In this document: positions 16,240 to 24,451 of the stretch, piece by piece
How the letters are laid out: each line of letters starts with the position of its first letter
Numbering within the stretch: position 1 is the first letter of the stretch
From: JAAYPI01 sp036734385
Lineage (GTDB): Bacteria > Bacteroidota > Bacteroidia > Bacteroidales > Paludibacteraceae
DNA length: 38,138 bases
Reading direction: 5' to 3'
Assembly (NCBI GenBank): GCA_036734385.1
Contig: DAIMYQ010000013.1
Span: 1 to 38,138 of the forward strand
Made by a program: the position numbers and the translations under genes
Notes under the pieces: model-generated
Told to the model about the DNA's origin: nothing
The model's input: the letters and a program-made list of their open reading frames with translations, nothing else
Database searches by the model: none

Positions 16240-16246
16240 TTACTTT

Positions 16247-16277
16247 CAAAAATACATTTTTTAAGATATAGAACAAA
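16247..16277 (-). promoter_or_regulatory. Consensus promoter for radC (TTTG-N19-TATTTTTG)
   Basis: On the minus strand TTTG (16277-16274), 19-nt spacer, TATTTTTG (16254-16247). The radC ATG begins at 16239, so transcription would start 1-3 nt before the start codon. Confidence 0.72.
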
Positions 16278-16308
16278 ATATTATTAATTATTTCGTATAA
16301 TAAAACAA

Positions 16309-16340
16309 AAAAGGCTCCTCTGAAATTCAGAAAGCCTTTT
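16309..16340 (-). terminator. Terminator after rpsT
   Basis: Read on the minus strand, AAAAGGCT (16340-16333) pairs with AGCCTTTT (16316-16309), with an inner CTG/CAG stem, followed by TTG and a T-rich run. It ends the tRNA-Glu-rpsT transcript before radC. Confidence 0.8.
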
Positions 16341-16365
16341 CCATTAATTTAAAAAAAACAAAATA

Positions 16366-16620
16366 TTAATCCAACTTATTCACACGCAAAGCCAATTTTG
16401 ATTTCAAATTATTAGCTTTATTCTTATGAATGATACTTTTCTTTGCTAACTTATCCAACATTGCAATAACCGTAGGCAACAAAGCTTGTGCTTCTTCTTT
16501 CTGACGCATAGAACGCAATGTTCTTACGGCATTACGAGCTGTTTTAGCATAATATTTATTATGCAATCTCCTTTTTTCGGTCTGTCGAATTCTTTTTTCT
16601 GATGATTTATGATTTGCCAT
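16366..16620 (-). CDS. rpsT: 30S ribosomal protein S20
   Basis: 84 residues starting MANHKSSEKRIRQTEKRRL, the canonical S20 start; an in-frame TTG three codons upstream is not needed. The protein is a basic helical bundle binding 16S rRNA. The ATG lies only 26 nt after the tRNA-Glu 3' end, with no terminator between, so both come from one transcript and tRNA processing would create the rpsT mRNA 5' end. Confidence 0.96.
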   Translation of the reverse strand: MANHKSSEKRIRQTEKRRLHNKYYAKTARNAVRTLRSMRQKEEAQALLPTVIAMLDKLAKKSIIHKNKANNLKSKLALRVNKLD

Positions 16621-16646
16621 CTTTTTCAAATAAATTATAAACTTTG

Positions 16647-16718
16647 TAGCCCCTAGGGGAATCGAACCCCTCTTTCAAGAATGAAAATCTTGCGTCCTAA
16701 CCGATAGACGAAGGGGCC
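16647..16718 (-). tRNA. tRNA-Glu (UUC)
   Basis: A full cloverleaf can be folded. The acceptor stem is GGCCCCT / AGGGGCT with a G1-U72 wobble and discriminator A73. The D arm is GTC/GAC, and the anticodon stem CAAGA/TCTTG encloses the loop TTTTCAT with anticodon TTC. The T arm is AGGGG-TTCGATT-CCCCT. CCA is not encoded. It is on the minus strand directly upstream of rpsT. Confidence 0.96.
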
Positions 16719-16761
16719 ATCGGTGCAACCTATCAGAGGACATAGTCCCCAATTGCGGGTG

Positions 16762-16792
16762 CAAATATACGCCTCTTTTTCATTTCTGCAAA
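16762..16792 (-). promoter_or_regulatory. Consensus promoter for tRNA-Glu-rpsT (TTTG-N19-TATATTTG)
   Basis: On the minus strand TTTG (16792-16789), 19-nt spacer, TATATTTG (16769-16762). It leaves a leader of about 38 nt before the tRNA 5' end at 16718 and is one of three perfect bipartite promoters in the window. Confidence 0.82.
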
Positions 16793-16829
16793 ATTTTATT
16801 TGCTTTTTTTAAAAAATATATAAAGAGCT

Positions 16830-17444
16830 CTACCCATAGAGATTATATAGAGGATAAATGCCCATAAAGAGGACTCCTACAAAAAAACCGGCGACCAATT
16901 GCCAAGGGGTATGTGCCTTTAGTCGCAAGCGAGACCAAGCAATCAAACCGGCACAAAAAATAACGATTATATATAACCACATCTCATTTTGATGGAAATA
17001 ATAAGTAATCGCAAAAACCGATCCGGTTAAGCCTCCAATGCCACTCATATGAGCACTAATTTTCCATTTTGTATTCACCACCATAACGACGGCTAAAGAA
17101 AGTACGAGTCCTAAAACCAAATAAATCATAAAAGGTGGCACCCGTAAAAAGAAATAGAAAACGACAAGTAATGATGCACTGAGAAAGCTGTAAAGGTATG
17201 GAAGAAATCGCTCTTTGCGATCTGATATTTGGAGGGTATTTACCTTCCCCTTTTTATAGAGAATAATAATAATAAATAATGGCAATACGCAACAAAAAAG
17301 TACAGGAGCTCCCAACACAAATAACTTACCATACTGATTATACATGAACAAATAGGGAGAATTTGCCAACAACAAAATCCCATATATTGGGATAAAGAGG
17401 GGCTGAAATAGTATACTTATAATTTTGGCAATTGTTTTTTCCAT
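16830..17444 (-). CDS. PAP2-like integral membrane protein with a degenerate active site
   Basis: 204 residues from the ATG at 17444; the longer frame uses a TTG and overlaps ispG. About six membrane helices are visible. The phosphatidic acid phosphatase-like motifs are altered: KERFLP stands near motif 1, SAHMSG replaces the usual PSGH of motif 2, and SRLRLKAHTPWQ matches motif 3 with the histidine kept but the final Asp replaced by Gln. A lipid or isoprenoid phosphate substrate would fit its place 14 nt downstream of ispG and behind murF, since undecaprenyl phosphate carries wall precursors; this is inference and the protein may not be catalytic. Confidence 0.72.
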   Translation of the reverse strand: MEKTIAKIISILFQPLFIPIYGILLLANSPYLFMYNQYGKLFVLGAPVLFCCVLPLFIIIILYKKGKVNTLQISDRKERFLPYLYSFLSASLLVVFYFFLRVPPFMIYLVLGLVLSLAVVMVVNTKWKISAHMSGIGGLTGSVFAITYYFHQNEMWLYIIVIFCAGLIAWSRLRLKAHTPWQLVAGFFVGVLFMGIYPLYNLYG

Positions 17445-17458
17445 ATTTCTGTTTTTAA

Positions 17459-19327
17459 TTATTCTTTTTCTTGCCAATCTCCGTTATCCTTGATAAGTTG
17501 TATGAGTTTTTCCACAGCATCTGATTCAGGAATATTTCTTTCCATACAAGTTTGTTTTTTATACAGACTAATTGTTCCCTTACCTGCTCCTACATATCCA
17601 TAATCAGCATCAGCCATTTCACCGGGTCCATTCACAATGCAACCCATAATACCTATTTTCAGTTTCTTTAAATGACCTGTTTCTAACTTAATTTTAGCAA
17701 TAGCTGCTTGTATATCAAATAATGTTCTCCCACAACTGGGACAAGAGATATATTCTGTTTTACTCATCCTTGCACGGGTAGCTTGCAAAATAGAAAATGA
17801 TAAAGCGATTATTTCAGACATTTGCACATTACCTCTACTTTCAATAGAAATTCCATCTCCAAATCCATCTAAGAAAAAAACGCCCAAATCTATGCTCGCT
17901 TTTATTTGTAATAATTCTATATCCGAATCTGTAAATTTTCGAGCCAAAATGACACTGTTTTTAATTTTACGAGTATGAAAAAAGGAAAAAACAGCTCGTC
18001 CCTCTCCTAAAGTATTTATATGCTCTAATTCTAGATAAACTATTACATTGGGAGTTTTTCCCAAAAAATGAATTATTTCATCGGTAATTTCAGAATATTT
18101 CAGTTTCAAAAAAATTACAGATGCTTTATTCTTTGAGATATTAGAGAAAGTCTGGGCAGAAAACATAGGATAGGTGTTTTCTTCTGCCTTCCAATTTTCA
18201 CTATCCAAGATTTGAGGGATATTTTTCAAACCAGGTTCGACATTTTTCTTGCCAGAATAAACAAAATCAGGCAACGGAGACTTATTATCAAAACAACACT
18301 GTTTAAAAGATTTCGTTATATCTAAAATAACAACAGGAGATTGCCCTCCTCCAATATTTTGAACGGCAATTGACTCTCTTTTTTGAAAATTATAAGGATG
18401 AAAAAAATCTGTAGAAAAAGCATATTTTATTTTCTCTGCATGCTTTCTTCTTTCGATGAAATCGACAATTTTGCGTGCTACAGGTATTTCATTTTGTGGA
18501 TTTTCACTTAAAGAAACACGAATAGTGTCTCCAATGCCATCAGACAACAAGGATCCGATTCCGACTGCCGACTTCACTCTACCATCTTCTCCATCACCAG
18601 CCTCCGTAACACCCAAATGGAGAGGAAAATGCATATTTTCTTTGTCCATCGTTGCAACCAATAGACGAACAGTATGCACCATTACCAAAGTATTGGATGC
18701 CTTAATAGAGATAACTACATTTTGAAAATTTTGTTCTACACAAATACGCAGAAATTCCATGCACGAGAAGACCATTCCCTCGGGAGTATCTCCATACCGA
18801 CTCATAATCCTATCGCTGAGCGAACCATGATTGACACCGATACGTATAGCAGTATTATTTTTCTTGCAAATATCGATAAAAGGAATAAATTTTGCCCGTA
18901 TTTTATTGATTTCCAAAACATACTCCGCATCAGTATATTCAAACTTTTTAAAAGTTTTTACACTATCAACATAATTGCCAGGATTAATACGTACCTTTTC
19001 GACATACAACGCGGCCACATCTGCAACTTTCGGATTAAAATGCACATCAGCTACAAGAGGCACAAAAACGTTTTTCCCCTCCAACGCAGCTTTAATATTC
19101 TGCAAATTTTCTGCTTCACGTACACCTTGAGTTGTTAAACGCACATATTCTCCACCTGCATTGGCTATTTCAATGCATTGATTAACACTTCCTTGAGTAT
19201 CCAATGTGGAAGTGTTGGTCATTGATTGCAAACGAACAGGATTTTTTCCACCAAGAGGGACATTTCCTATTGCCACCTCATCGGAATAACGTCGTGAATA
19301 ATTAAAAAGGTCTAAGCAATAATTCAT
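17459..19327 (-). CDS. ispG: 4-hydroxy-3-methylbut-2-enyl diphosphate synthase, long form
   Basis: 622 residues, against roughly 370-400 for the E. coli type. It converts methylerythritol cyclodiphosphate to HMBPP in the MEP isoprenoid pathway using a 4Fe-4S cluster. The N-terminal TIM barrel (about 10-290) has VPLGGKNPVRLQSMTNT, and IRIGVNHGSLSDR is family-typical. An inserted domain covers about 300-510. The C-terminal cluster domain has CPSCG near 527 and GCIVNGPGE near 561. The long form is normal in Bacteroidota, Chlamydiae and plants. It is 9 nt downstream of murF. Confidence 0.95.
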   Translation of the reverse strand: MNYCLDLFNYSRRYSDEVAIGNVPLGGKNPVRLQSMTNTSTLDTQGSVNQCIEIANAGGEYVRLTTQGVREAENLQNIKAALEGKNVFVPLVADVHFNPKVADVAALYVEKVRINPGNYVDSVKTFKKFEYTDAEYVLEINKIRAKFIPFIDICKKNNTAIRIGVNHGSLSDRIMSRYGDTPEGMVFSCMEFLRICVEQNFQNVVISIKASNTLVMVHTVRLLVATMDKENMHFPLHLGVTEAGDGEDGRVKSAVGIGSLLSDGIGDTIRVSLSENPQNEIPVARKIVDFIERRKHAEKIKYAFSTDFFHPYNFQKRESIAVQNIGGGQSPVVILDITKSFKQCCFDNKSPLPDFVYSGKKNVEPGLKNIPQILDSENWKAEENTYPMFSAQTFSNISKNKASVIFLKLKYSEITDEIIHFLGKTPNVIVYLELEHINTLGEGRAVFSFFHTRKIKNSVILARKFTDSDIELLQIKASIDLGVFFLDGFGDGISIESRGNVQMSEIIALSFSILQATRARMSKTEYISCPSCGRTLFDIQAAIAKIKLETGHLKKLKIGIMGCIVNGPGEMADADYGYVGAGKGTISLYKKQTCMERNIPESDAVEKLIQLIKDNGDWQEKE

Positions 19328-19336
19328 ATTTTTATA

Positions 19337-20626
19337 TTACAAGCAATCCACTACAGATTCCATTTTCATACTTCTTGACCCTTTTATCAAAATGCAATTG
19401 TCTATTACCGGATTAAGCATCAAATAGTCAATTAATTCGGCTGTCGTTTGGAAAACGGAAAATTTAGAAGAGACTCCACTAAAATTCTTTCCTACAAGAA
19501 AAACGTTTTGAAAAGCACTCTTATTGAGCAAATCAACAATTTTTTGATGTTCGCATTCGGCATCGTTTCCCAATTCGAACATATCTCCTAAAATAACAGT
19601 CTTGCTCTTATCGGTTTGTATATTCTTAAAATTTCGTAAAGCAGCATCCATACTGGTTGGATTCGCATTATAAGAATCTAGTATCAATTCATTTTTTTCA
19701 GTTTTTTTGAGTTGAGAACGGTTATTTTCGGGAGTATAATCTTCGAGTCCTTTTTTTATGGCTTGTTCCGAAACTCCGAAATAAGATCCAACACAAACCG
19801 CTGATAATAAATTGGATAAATTATATTCGCCTATCAATTTTGTTGACACAGTATTCTGATTCGAGTGACCTTTTTGCCAAACAAAGGAAACAAAAGGAGA
19901 AGCGGATATAATTTTGCCCGATATATAAAAACCTTCATTTGTGCCATAGATTATTTTTTCTATTCCTTCGGACATTCCTTGCAAATAGGGGTTTTCTCCG
20001 TCAATGAAAATTTTACCATTTTTATCTTTTATAAAATCATACAACTCTTTTTTCGTATTCATTACCCCTTCAAAGGAGCCAAACCCTTCGAGATGGGCTT
20101 TGCCAACATTCGTAATCAACCCATAATTGGGCAAAGCTATATTTACCAAAGTTTTAATTTCCCCAGGATGATTAGCTCCCATTTCAACAATCGCAAATTC
20201 AGTTTTATCAGTCATTCCAAGCAAGGTCAATGGAACCCCGATATGGTTATTCAAATTTCCATGGGTATAGTGCAAATTGTATTTTTGTTTTAACACAGCG
20301 GCACAAAGCTCTTTTGTTGTTGTTTTGCCATTCGTACCTGTAATAGCCAAAATGGGCAACCCCAATTTTTTTCGATGAAATCGTGCCAAATCTTGAAGAG
20401 CAGTCAAACAATCATCTACCAAAAAGAACCTGTCATCGACGGCATATTTAGGTTCATCAACCACAGCAAGGACTGATCCTCTTTCAAGAGCAGAAAGAGC
20501 AAATTTATTTCCATTAAACGATTCTCCTTTTAATCCAAAGAAAATGGAGTTCTTAGGACAAACCCTGCTATCAATGGTAATAGTAGGAGATAATATAAAA
20601 CGACTGTAAAGTTCTTCTATGTTCAT
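19337..20626 (-). CDS. murF: UDP-N-acetylmuramoyl-tripeptide--D-alanyl-D-alanine ligase
   Basis: 429 residues. It adds D-Ala-D-Ala to the UDP-MurNAc tripeptide in the cytoplasm, using ATP. The N-terminal domain (SIFFGLKGESFNGNKFA) is typical of MurF. The ATP-binding loop is ITGTNGKTTTKE (about 95-106). VEMGANHPGEIKTL, ITNVGKAHLEGFGS and LDSYNANPTSMDAAL mark the central and C-terminal domains. It is first in the minus-strand unit murF - ispG - PAP2-like, with a -7 element 21 nt upstream and a divergent DUF6242 gene beyond. Confidence 0.95.
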   Translation of the reverse strand: MNIEELYSRFILSPTITIDSRVCPKNSIFFGLKGESFNGNKFALSALERGSVLAVVDEPKYAVDDRFFLVDDCLTALQDLARFHRKKLGLPILAITGTNGKTTTKELCAAVLKQKYNLHYTHGNLNNHIGVPLTLLGMTDKTEFAIVEMGANHPGEIKTLVNIALPNYGLITNVGKAHLEGFGSFEGVMNTKKELYDFIKDKNGKIFIDGENPYLQGMSEGIEKIIYGTNEGFYISGKIISASPFVSFVWQKGHSNQNTVSTKLIGEYNLSNLLSAVCVGSYFGVSEQAIKKGLEDYTPENNRSQLKKTEKNELILDSYNANPTSMDAALRNFKNIQTDKSKTVILGDMFELGNDAECEHQKIVDLLNKSAFQNVFLVGKNFSGVSSKFSVFQTTAELIDYLMLNPVIDNCILIKGSRSMKMESVVDCL

Positions 20627-20647
20627 CTTAGAGAATGTTATATCTTA

Positions 20648-20655
20648 CAAAAGTA
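20648..20655 (-). promoter_or_regulatory. -7 promoter element TACTTTTG for murF
   Basis: Minus-strand TACTTTTG lies 21 nt upstream of the murF ATG. No TTTG is found at 19-nt spacing. Confidence 0.55.
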
Positions 20656-20716
20656 AAAAAAGCATTGCAATTATCTGAAAAAAACATAAAAAAAACCGTC
20701 TTGATGTAAAAAAGGC

Positions 20717-20724
20717 TACCTTTG
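20717..20724 (+). promoter_or_regulatory. -7 promoter element TACCTTTG for the DUF6242-coaD unit
   Basis: TACCTTTG lies 34 nt before the ATG at 20759, divergent from the murF promoter about 60 nt away. Confidence 0.55.
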
Positions 20725-20758
20725 TGGAAACGTTATAACGAATTTAAACTCACATTCT

Positions 20759-22066
20759 ATGAGAAGAATCGGTTTCTTTATTTTATCCTTAGTTGCAATT
20801 TCTTCGTTTTTTATCTCCTGTTTGGACAGTGACGTTACCTATTCCAACAATCCTCATGTAGCAACTTTCTCAATACAATCAGACACATTGGTGCCGGGCA
20901 TTGAAAACACCGTGTTTACAGTTGATACACTCAGTAAAAAAATTTATAATGCGGATTCTGTTACCTATGGTGCAAAAGTTACAAAACTCGTACCTACCAT
21001 AACATTCTGCAAAGGGGCTTCAAAAATTTTAGTAAATGGTGTAGAGTGGAATTCGACCGATTCACTGGACTTTTCATCTCCATTGACAATGACTTTTGTT
21101 GCCACAGATGGCAAAACATCTGTTGATTACGAAGTTAGGCTAAACAAGCATACGGTGAATCCCGACCAAATAATTTGGACAAAAAAAAGTTCTTCTATCA
21201 GCAGCTTAACAGGAATAAAAAGCCAAAAAGCCATTTGGTTTAACAGTAAAGCTTACTTTTTTGCACAAGACAATAGTAATACCGTTATTTTTACGAGTCA
21301 AGATGGCAGTTCTTGGGCAAATATTGGTTCTACGTCCGTTTCAATTGATGTAAATTCAATTATTCAACACAACTCCAAATTGTTTGCTGTTACCACAAGT
21401 AATGTGCTCATAAGCTCAATTGACGGAATTGAATGGGTAAATGGAACAACTGAATCGAATATTAAATTTATGAACACCCTGTGCTCGCTTTCCGGCAGAT
21501 TATGGGTTGCGGGGGAAGATGAAAACAACCAGTTATATCTATATTCTTCAACGGACGGAACAACTTGGACAAAAAGCAATGCTTTGGCAAGTAACTTTCC
21601 GTATTTAAACCAAGCAAAGACGACTCTCACTACGAAAACAAACATTGCAAAAGCCTACTTGTTAGGAGGCACATCTCAAAATTCAGAATATTCAGAAGGA
21701 GTCTTTTCATCGATGAATGGTTCTTATTGGATAAATACCCTTTCAGATGTTAACGGATTTTCTTTCGGATTACGAAAAAATGCAGCGGGCTTTTCCTTGG
21801 ATAAAAAAATATTCTTTTTTGGTGGTCTAAACGCAACAAATGAGATTGTCAATGATTTTTATGTGTCAATTGATGAAGGTTGCACTTGGAAAGCGGCTGC
21901 TGATTATCAAAAATTGCCCGACACATTGGGGGCTAGAAAAAACGCATCTGCTTTTGTTGACGATAACAAAAATATTTGGATAATTGGAGGAGAAAGCCAA
22001 TCCGAAAGTTTGTTTGATGTTTGGCAAGGAAGACTAAGAAAATTTGATTTCTTAATTCAAGAATAA
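20759..22066 (+). CDS. DUF6242-type lipoprotein with beta-propeller-like repeats
   Basis: 435 residues. The signal peptide ends in ISCLDSD, with Cys21 lipidated; the acidic residues just after Cys resemble surface-export signals of Bacteroidota lipoproteins (inference). Residues about 25-130 form a cadherin-like/Ig-like N-domain (VTKLVPTITF, FVATDGKTSVDYEVRLNKH). Residues about 140-430 hold repeated blades of the kind found in BNR/Kelch propellers: FTSQDGSSWANIGS, ISSIDGIEWVNGT, YSSTDGTTWTKSN, FFFGGLNATNEI and IIGGESQ. The function is unknown. It is 1 nt upstream of coaD, so it is translated with that essential gene. Confidence 0.8.
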   Translation: MRRIGFFILSLVAISSFFISCLDSDVTYSNNPHVATFSIQSDTLVPGIENTVFTVDTLSKKIYNADSVTYGAKVTKLVPTITFCKGASKILVNGVEWNSTDSLDFSSPLTMTFVATDGKTSVDYEVRLNKHTVNPDQIIWTKKSSSISSLTGIKSQKAIWFNSKAYFFAQDNSNTVIFTSQDGSSWANIGSTSVSIDVNSIIQHNSKLFAVTTSNVLISSIDGIEWVNGTTESNIKFMNTLCSLSGRLWVAGEDENNQLYLYSSTDGTTWTKSNALASNFPYLNQAKTTLTTKTNIAKAYLLGGTSQNSEYSEGVFSSMNGSYWINTLSDVNGFSFGLRKNAAGFSLDKKIFFFGGLNATNEIVNDFYVSIDEGCTWKAAADYQKLPDTLGARKNASAFVDDNKNIWIIGGESQSESLFDVWQGRLRKFDFLIQE

Positions 22067-22067
22067 A

Positions 22068-22511
22068 ATGAAGAAAATTGCACTTTTCCCGGGATCATTT
22101 GACCCTTTTACAATCGGACATTATAGTCTGGTAAAAAGGGCTCTTTCTATTTTTGATGAAATTATCATTGCTATTGGCATTAACACGACAAAAGATAATT
22201 ATTCTGACATTGATGACCGCAAAAAAAACATTGAAAAAATTTTTGAAGAAGAAAATGAAAAAATTAAAGTCATCGTTTACAAAGACCTTACAGCAGACAT
22301 TGTAGAAAAGGAAAAAGCAACTTGCATACTACGAGGCATACGAAACACTACAGACTACGAATACGAAAAAAATATCGCTGATATCCACAGAGAACTTTTC
22401 AATATAGAAACAGTATTTTTGTTTGCTGACCTGAAATATGCTCATATTTCCTCCTCAATGATCCGTGAATTGGAAAAATACGGCAAAAACACCTCTGAAT
22501 TACGTCCTTAA
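22068..22511 (+). CDS. coaD: Phosphopantetheine adenylyltransferase
   Basis: 147 residues. It transfers AMP from ATP to 4'-phosphopantetheine, the penultimate step to coenzyme A. PGSFDPFTIGHYSLVKRA (8-25) contains the nucleotidyltransferase T/HxGH motif, ILRGIRNTTDYEYE binds pantetheine, and ISSSMIREL is the second ATP motif. It is slightly shorter than the roughly 160-residue average. It starts 1 nt after the lipoprotein gene and ends 4 nt from the convergent M20 deacylase gene. Confidence 0.95.
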   Translation: MKKIALFPGSFDPFTIGHYSLVKRALSIFDEIIIAIGINTTKDNYSDIDDRKKNIEKIFEEENEKIKVIVYKDLTADIVEKEKATCILRGIRNTTDYEYEKNIADIHRELFNIETVFLFADLKYAHISSSMIRELEKYGKNTSELRP

Positions 22512-22515
22512 AAAA

Positions 22516-23571
22516 TTAGATTCTCAATCCGCTTAGCAATGAGATATACATTTCGATTGCATCACTTATTTCAGAAATATAGATATATTCATCTGCTGTA
22601 TGGGAACGAGCCGAATCGCCTACTCCAATCTTGACAGAAGGAAATGACATAAAAGTTTGGTCGGACAACGTGGAAGAGCCGAAAACAGGTAAATTCATCG
22701 AAAGACATTTTTTCACAAAAGCATGATTTTTGTCAACAGAAGATGAATTTAATCTGAACGAACGAGCGACTACATCAGACTGTACATTAGATTGTATTAC
22801 TTCAAAAACCTCCTTATTGGTATAACATTCATTTACTCGAATATCCACCGAAAACGAACACTTATCGGGCACTACGTTATGTTGGATTCCCGCGTTAATG
22901 AGGGTAACGCTCATTTTAACCTTTCCAAGTAAATCAGAAACTTCAGGAAAACTATATGTTTGAAACCACTTAATATCTTCAACAGCCTTATATATCGCAT
23001 TTACACCTTCTTCACGGGCTGCATGCCCCGATTTGCCGTGAGCCACACAATCGACTACCATTAGCCCTTTTTCTGCAATAGCTAATTGCATTTGGGTTGG
23101 TTCACCAACAATGGCAAAATCAATTTTGGGCAAAACTTTCACAAGACTTTCCATTCCATTAATGCCCGAAACTTCTTCCTCAGCCGAAATGGCGAGGACT
23201 AGATTATAAAGCTGTGGCGTATCCTTCAGAAACAAAAAGGTTGCAATCAGCGAAACCAAAGATGCATGAGCATCATTAGCCCCCAAACCGTATATTTTAC
23301 CGTCCTTTTCAATCGGCTTAAATGGATCAATTGACCACGAAGAACTTGGCTGTACGGTATCCATATGAGAATTAAGCATAATGGTTGGTTTACTGTCATT
23401 AAGCTTGCCGGCAACACACCAAAGATTGTTATTATGTCTTGCAACAACACAACTATTCTGTTCCAAAAAATGGGACAAAAAATCAGCTTTTTGCACTTCA
23501 TTCCTGCTAACAGAGGGTATTGTTATCAACTCTTTGAGCAAATTTATAGCCTGTTTTTTCAAAAGATCCAT
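22516..23571 (-). CDS. argE: M20 family deacylase, probable acetyl/succinyl-ornithine deacylase
   Basis: 351 residues. The M20 metal site is complete: LNSHMDTVQPS, GANDAHA, ISAEEEVSGI (catalytic Glu pair), VGEPTQMQ and, at the C-terminus, SARSHTADEYI with the last His. GKSGHAAREEG lies in the lid domain. Its place 12 nt downstream of argB points to N-acyl-ornithine deacylation in arginine synthesis. In Bacteroides the intermediates are known to be N-succinylated, so the acyl group may be succinyl; sequence alone does not decide. The symbol is by function and context. Confidence 0.87.
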   Translation of the reverse strand: MDLLKKQAINLLKELITIPSVSRNEVQKADFLSHFLEQNSCVVARHNNNLWCVAGKLNDSKPTIMLNSHMDTVQPSSSWSIDPFKPIEKDGKIYGLGANDAHASLVSLIATFLFLKDTPQLYNLVLAISAEEEVSGINGMESLVKVLPKIDFAIVGEPTQMQLAIAEKGLMVVDCVAHGKSGHAAREEGVNAIYKAVEDIKWFQTYSFPEVSDLLGKVKMSVTLINAGIQHNVVPDKCSFSVDIRVNECYTNKEVFEVIQSNVQSDVVARSFRLNSSSVDKNHAFVKKCLSMNLPVFGSSTLSDQTFMSFPSVKIGVGDSARSHTADEYIYISEISDAIEMYISLLSGLRI

Positions 23572-23583
23572 TACAACATCATT

Positions 23584-24354
23584 TTATTTTACCACTACGG
23601 TTCCCTTATTGCCATTTATCTCGGAAGCATGGGTTATGACAACCTGTTTCACACCAGCCTCAATTGCTTCAAAAGCATTTTCAAGTTTTGGTATCATTCC
23701 TCCTTGAATAATTTTTTGATTTACATAGTCAGCAAATATTTCAGGAGTAATTTTTTCAATCACGCTATCGTCATCATGTTCATCAAGCAAAACCCCCTTC
23801 TTCTCAAAACAAAACATCAACGTCACATCAAAAAATGGAGTCAAGGCCTTTGCCACTTCACCTGCTATTGTATCTGCATTAGTATTCAGCATAGAGCCTT
23901 TTTTATCGTGCGTAAGAGGTGCCATAACAGGCACAATGCCCTGTTTTATCAACGAACATAGAATTTGTCCGTCAACCTTTTCAACATCACCGACAAACCC
24001 GTAATCAATATCTTTCACGGGACGTCTAGCACTTTTTATCACATTCATATCTGCCCCTGTAAGTCCAAGTGCATTAACACCTTTTGCCTGAAGTCCGGCA
24101 ACAATGTTTTTATTTACTAACCCAGCGTAAACCATAGTTACCACATCCAGTGTCGCCTTATCGGTTATACGTCGACCATCTACCATTTTACTTTCAATAC
24201 CTAATCTTTCGGACATTTTAGTGGCAGAACGACCTCCTCCGTGTACTAATATTTTGTAACCTTTTATCGCAGAAAAATCTTCCAATAACTTATGAAGAGT
24301 TTTTTCTTCCTCAACTATTTTACCTCCAACTTTTATTAAAACAAGTTTTTCCAT
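23584..24354 (-). CDS. argB: Acetylglutamate (or succinylglutamate) kinase
   Basis: 256 residues of the amino acid kinase fold. It phosphorylates N-acyl-glutamate, the second step of arginine synthesis. LIKVGGKIVEEE binds phosphate, VHGGGRSATKMSERLG is the substrate/ATP loop, and LNTNADTIAGEVA is the family's C-terminal block. It leads the argB-argE unit. The start ATG has a -7 element 23 nt upstream and is divergent from the trmH-type gene. Confidence 0.94.
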   Translation of the reverse strand: MEKLVLIKVGGKIVEEEKTLHKLLEDFSAIKGYKILVHGGGRSATKMSERLGIESKMVDGRRITDKATLDVVTMVYAGLVNKNIVAGLQAKGVNALGLTGADMNVIKSARRPVKDIDYGFVGDVEKVDGQILCSLIKQGIVPVMAPLTHDKKGSMLNTNADTIAGEVAKALTPFFDVTLMFCFEKKGVLLDEHDDDSVIEKITPEIFADYVNQKIIQGGMIPKLENAFEAIEAGVKQVVITHASEINGNKGTVVVK

Positions 24355-24377
24355 GTAACTATCTGTTTTTCTTTCTG

Positions 24378-24385
24378 CAAATGTA
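24378..24385 (-). promoter_or_regulatory. -7 promoter element TACATTTG for argB
   Basis: Minus-strand TACATTTG followed by C lies 23 nt upstream of the argB ATG. No ARG-box palindrome is evident. Confidence 0.55.
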
Positions 24386-24417
24386 AAAAAAAGATGCGTT
24401 TATTTCCTTTTTTACCC

Positions 24418-24425
24418 TACTTTTG
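24418..24425 (+). promoter_or_regulatory. -7 promoter element TACTTTTG for the trmH-type gene
   Basis: TACTTTTG lies 26 nt upstream of the ATG at 24452, divergent from argB. Confidence 0.58.
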
Positions 24426-24451
24426 TACAAAAATCAAGTTGTTTTTACAAA

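Noticed and set aside
18674..19138. 154-codon plus-strand open frame inside ispG
   Set aside because: Antisense shadow of a conserved gene, no recognisable protein pattern.
23365..23961. 198-codon plus-strand open frame over argE and argB
   Set aside because: It is antisense to two genes with complete catalytic motifs, and its translation is rich in Ile, Cys, His and Phe without any recognisable domain.
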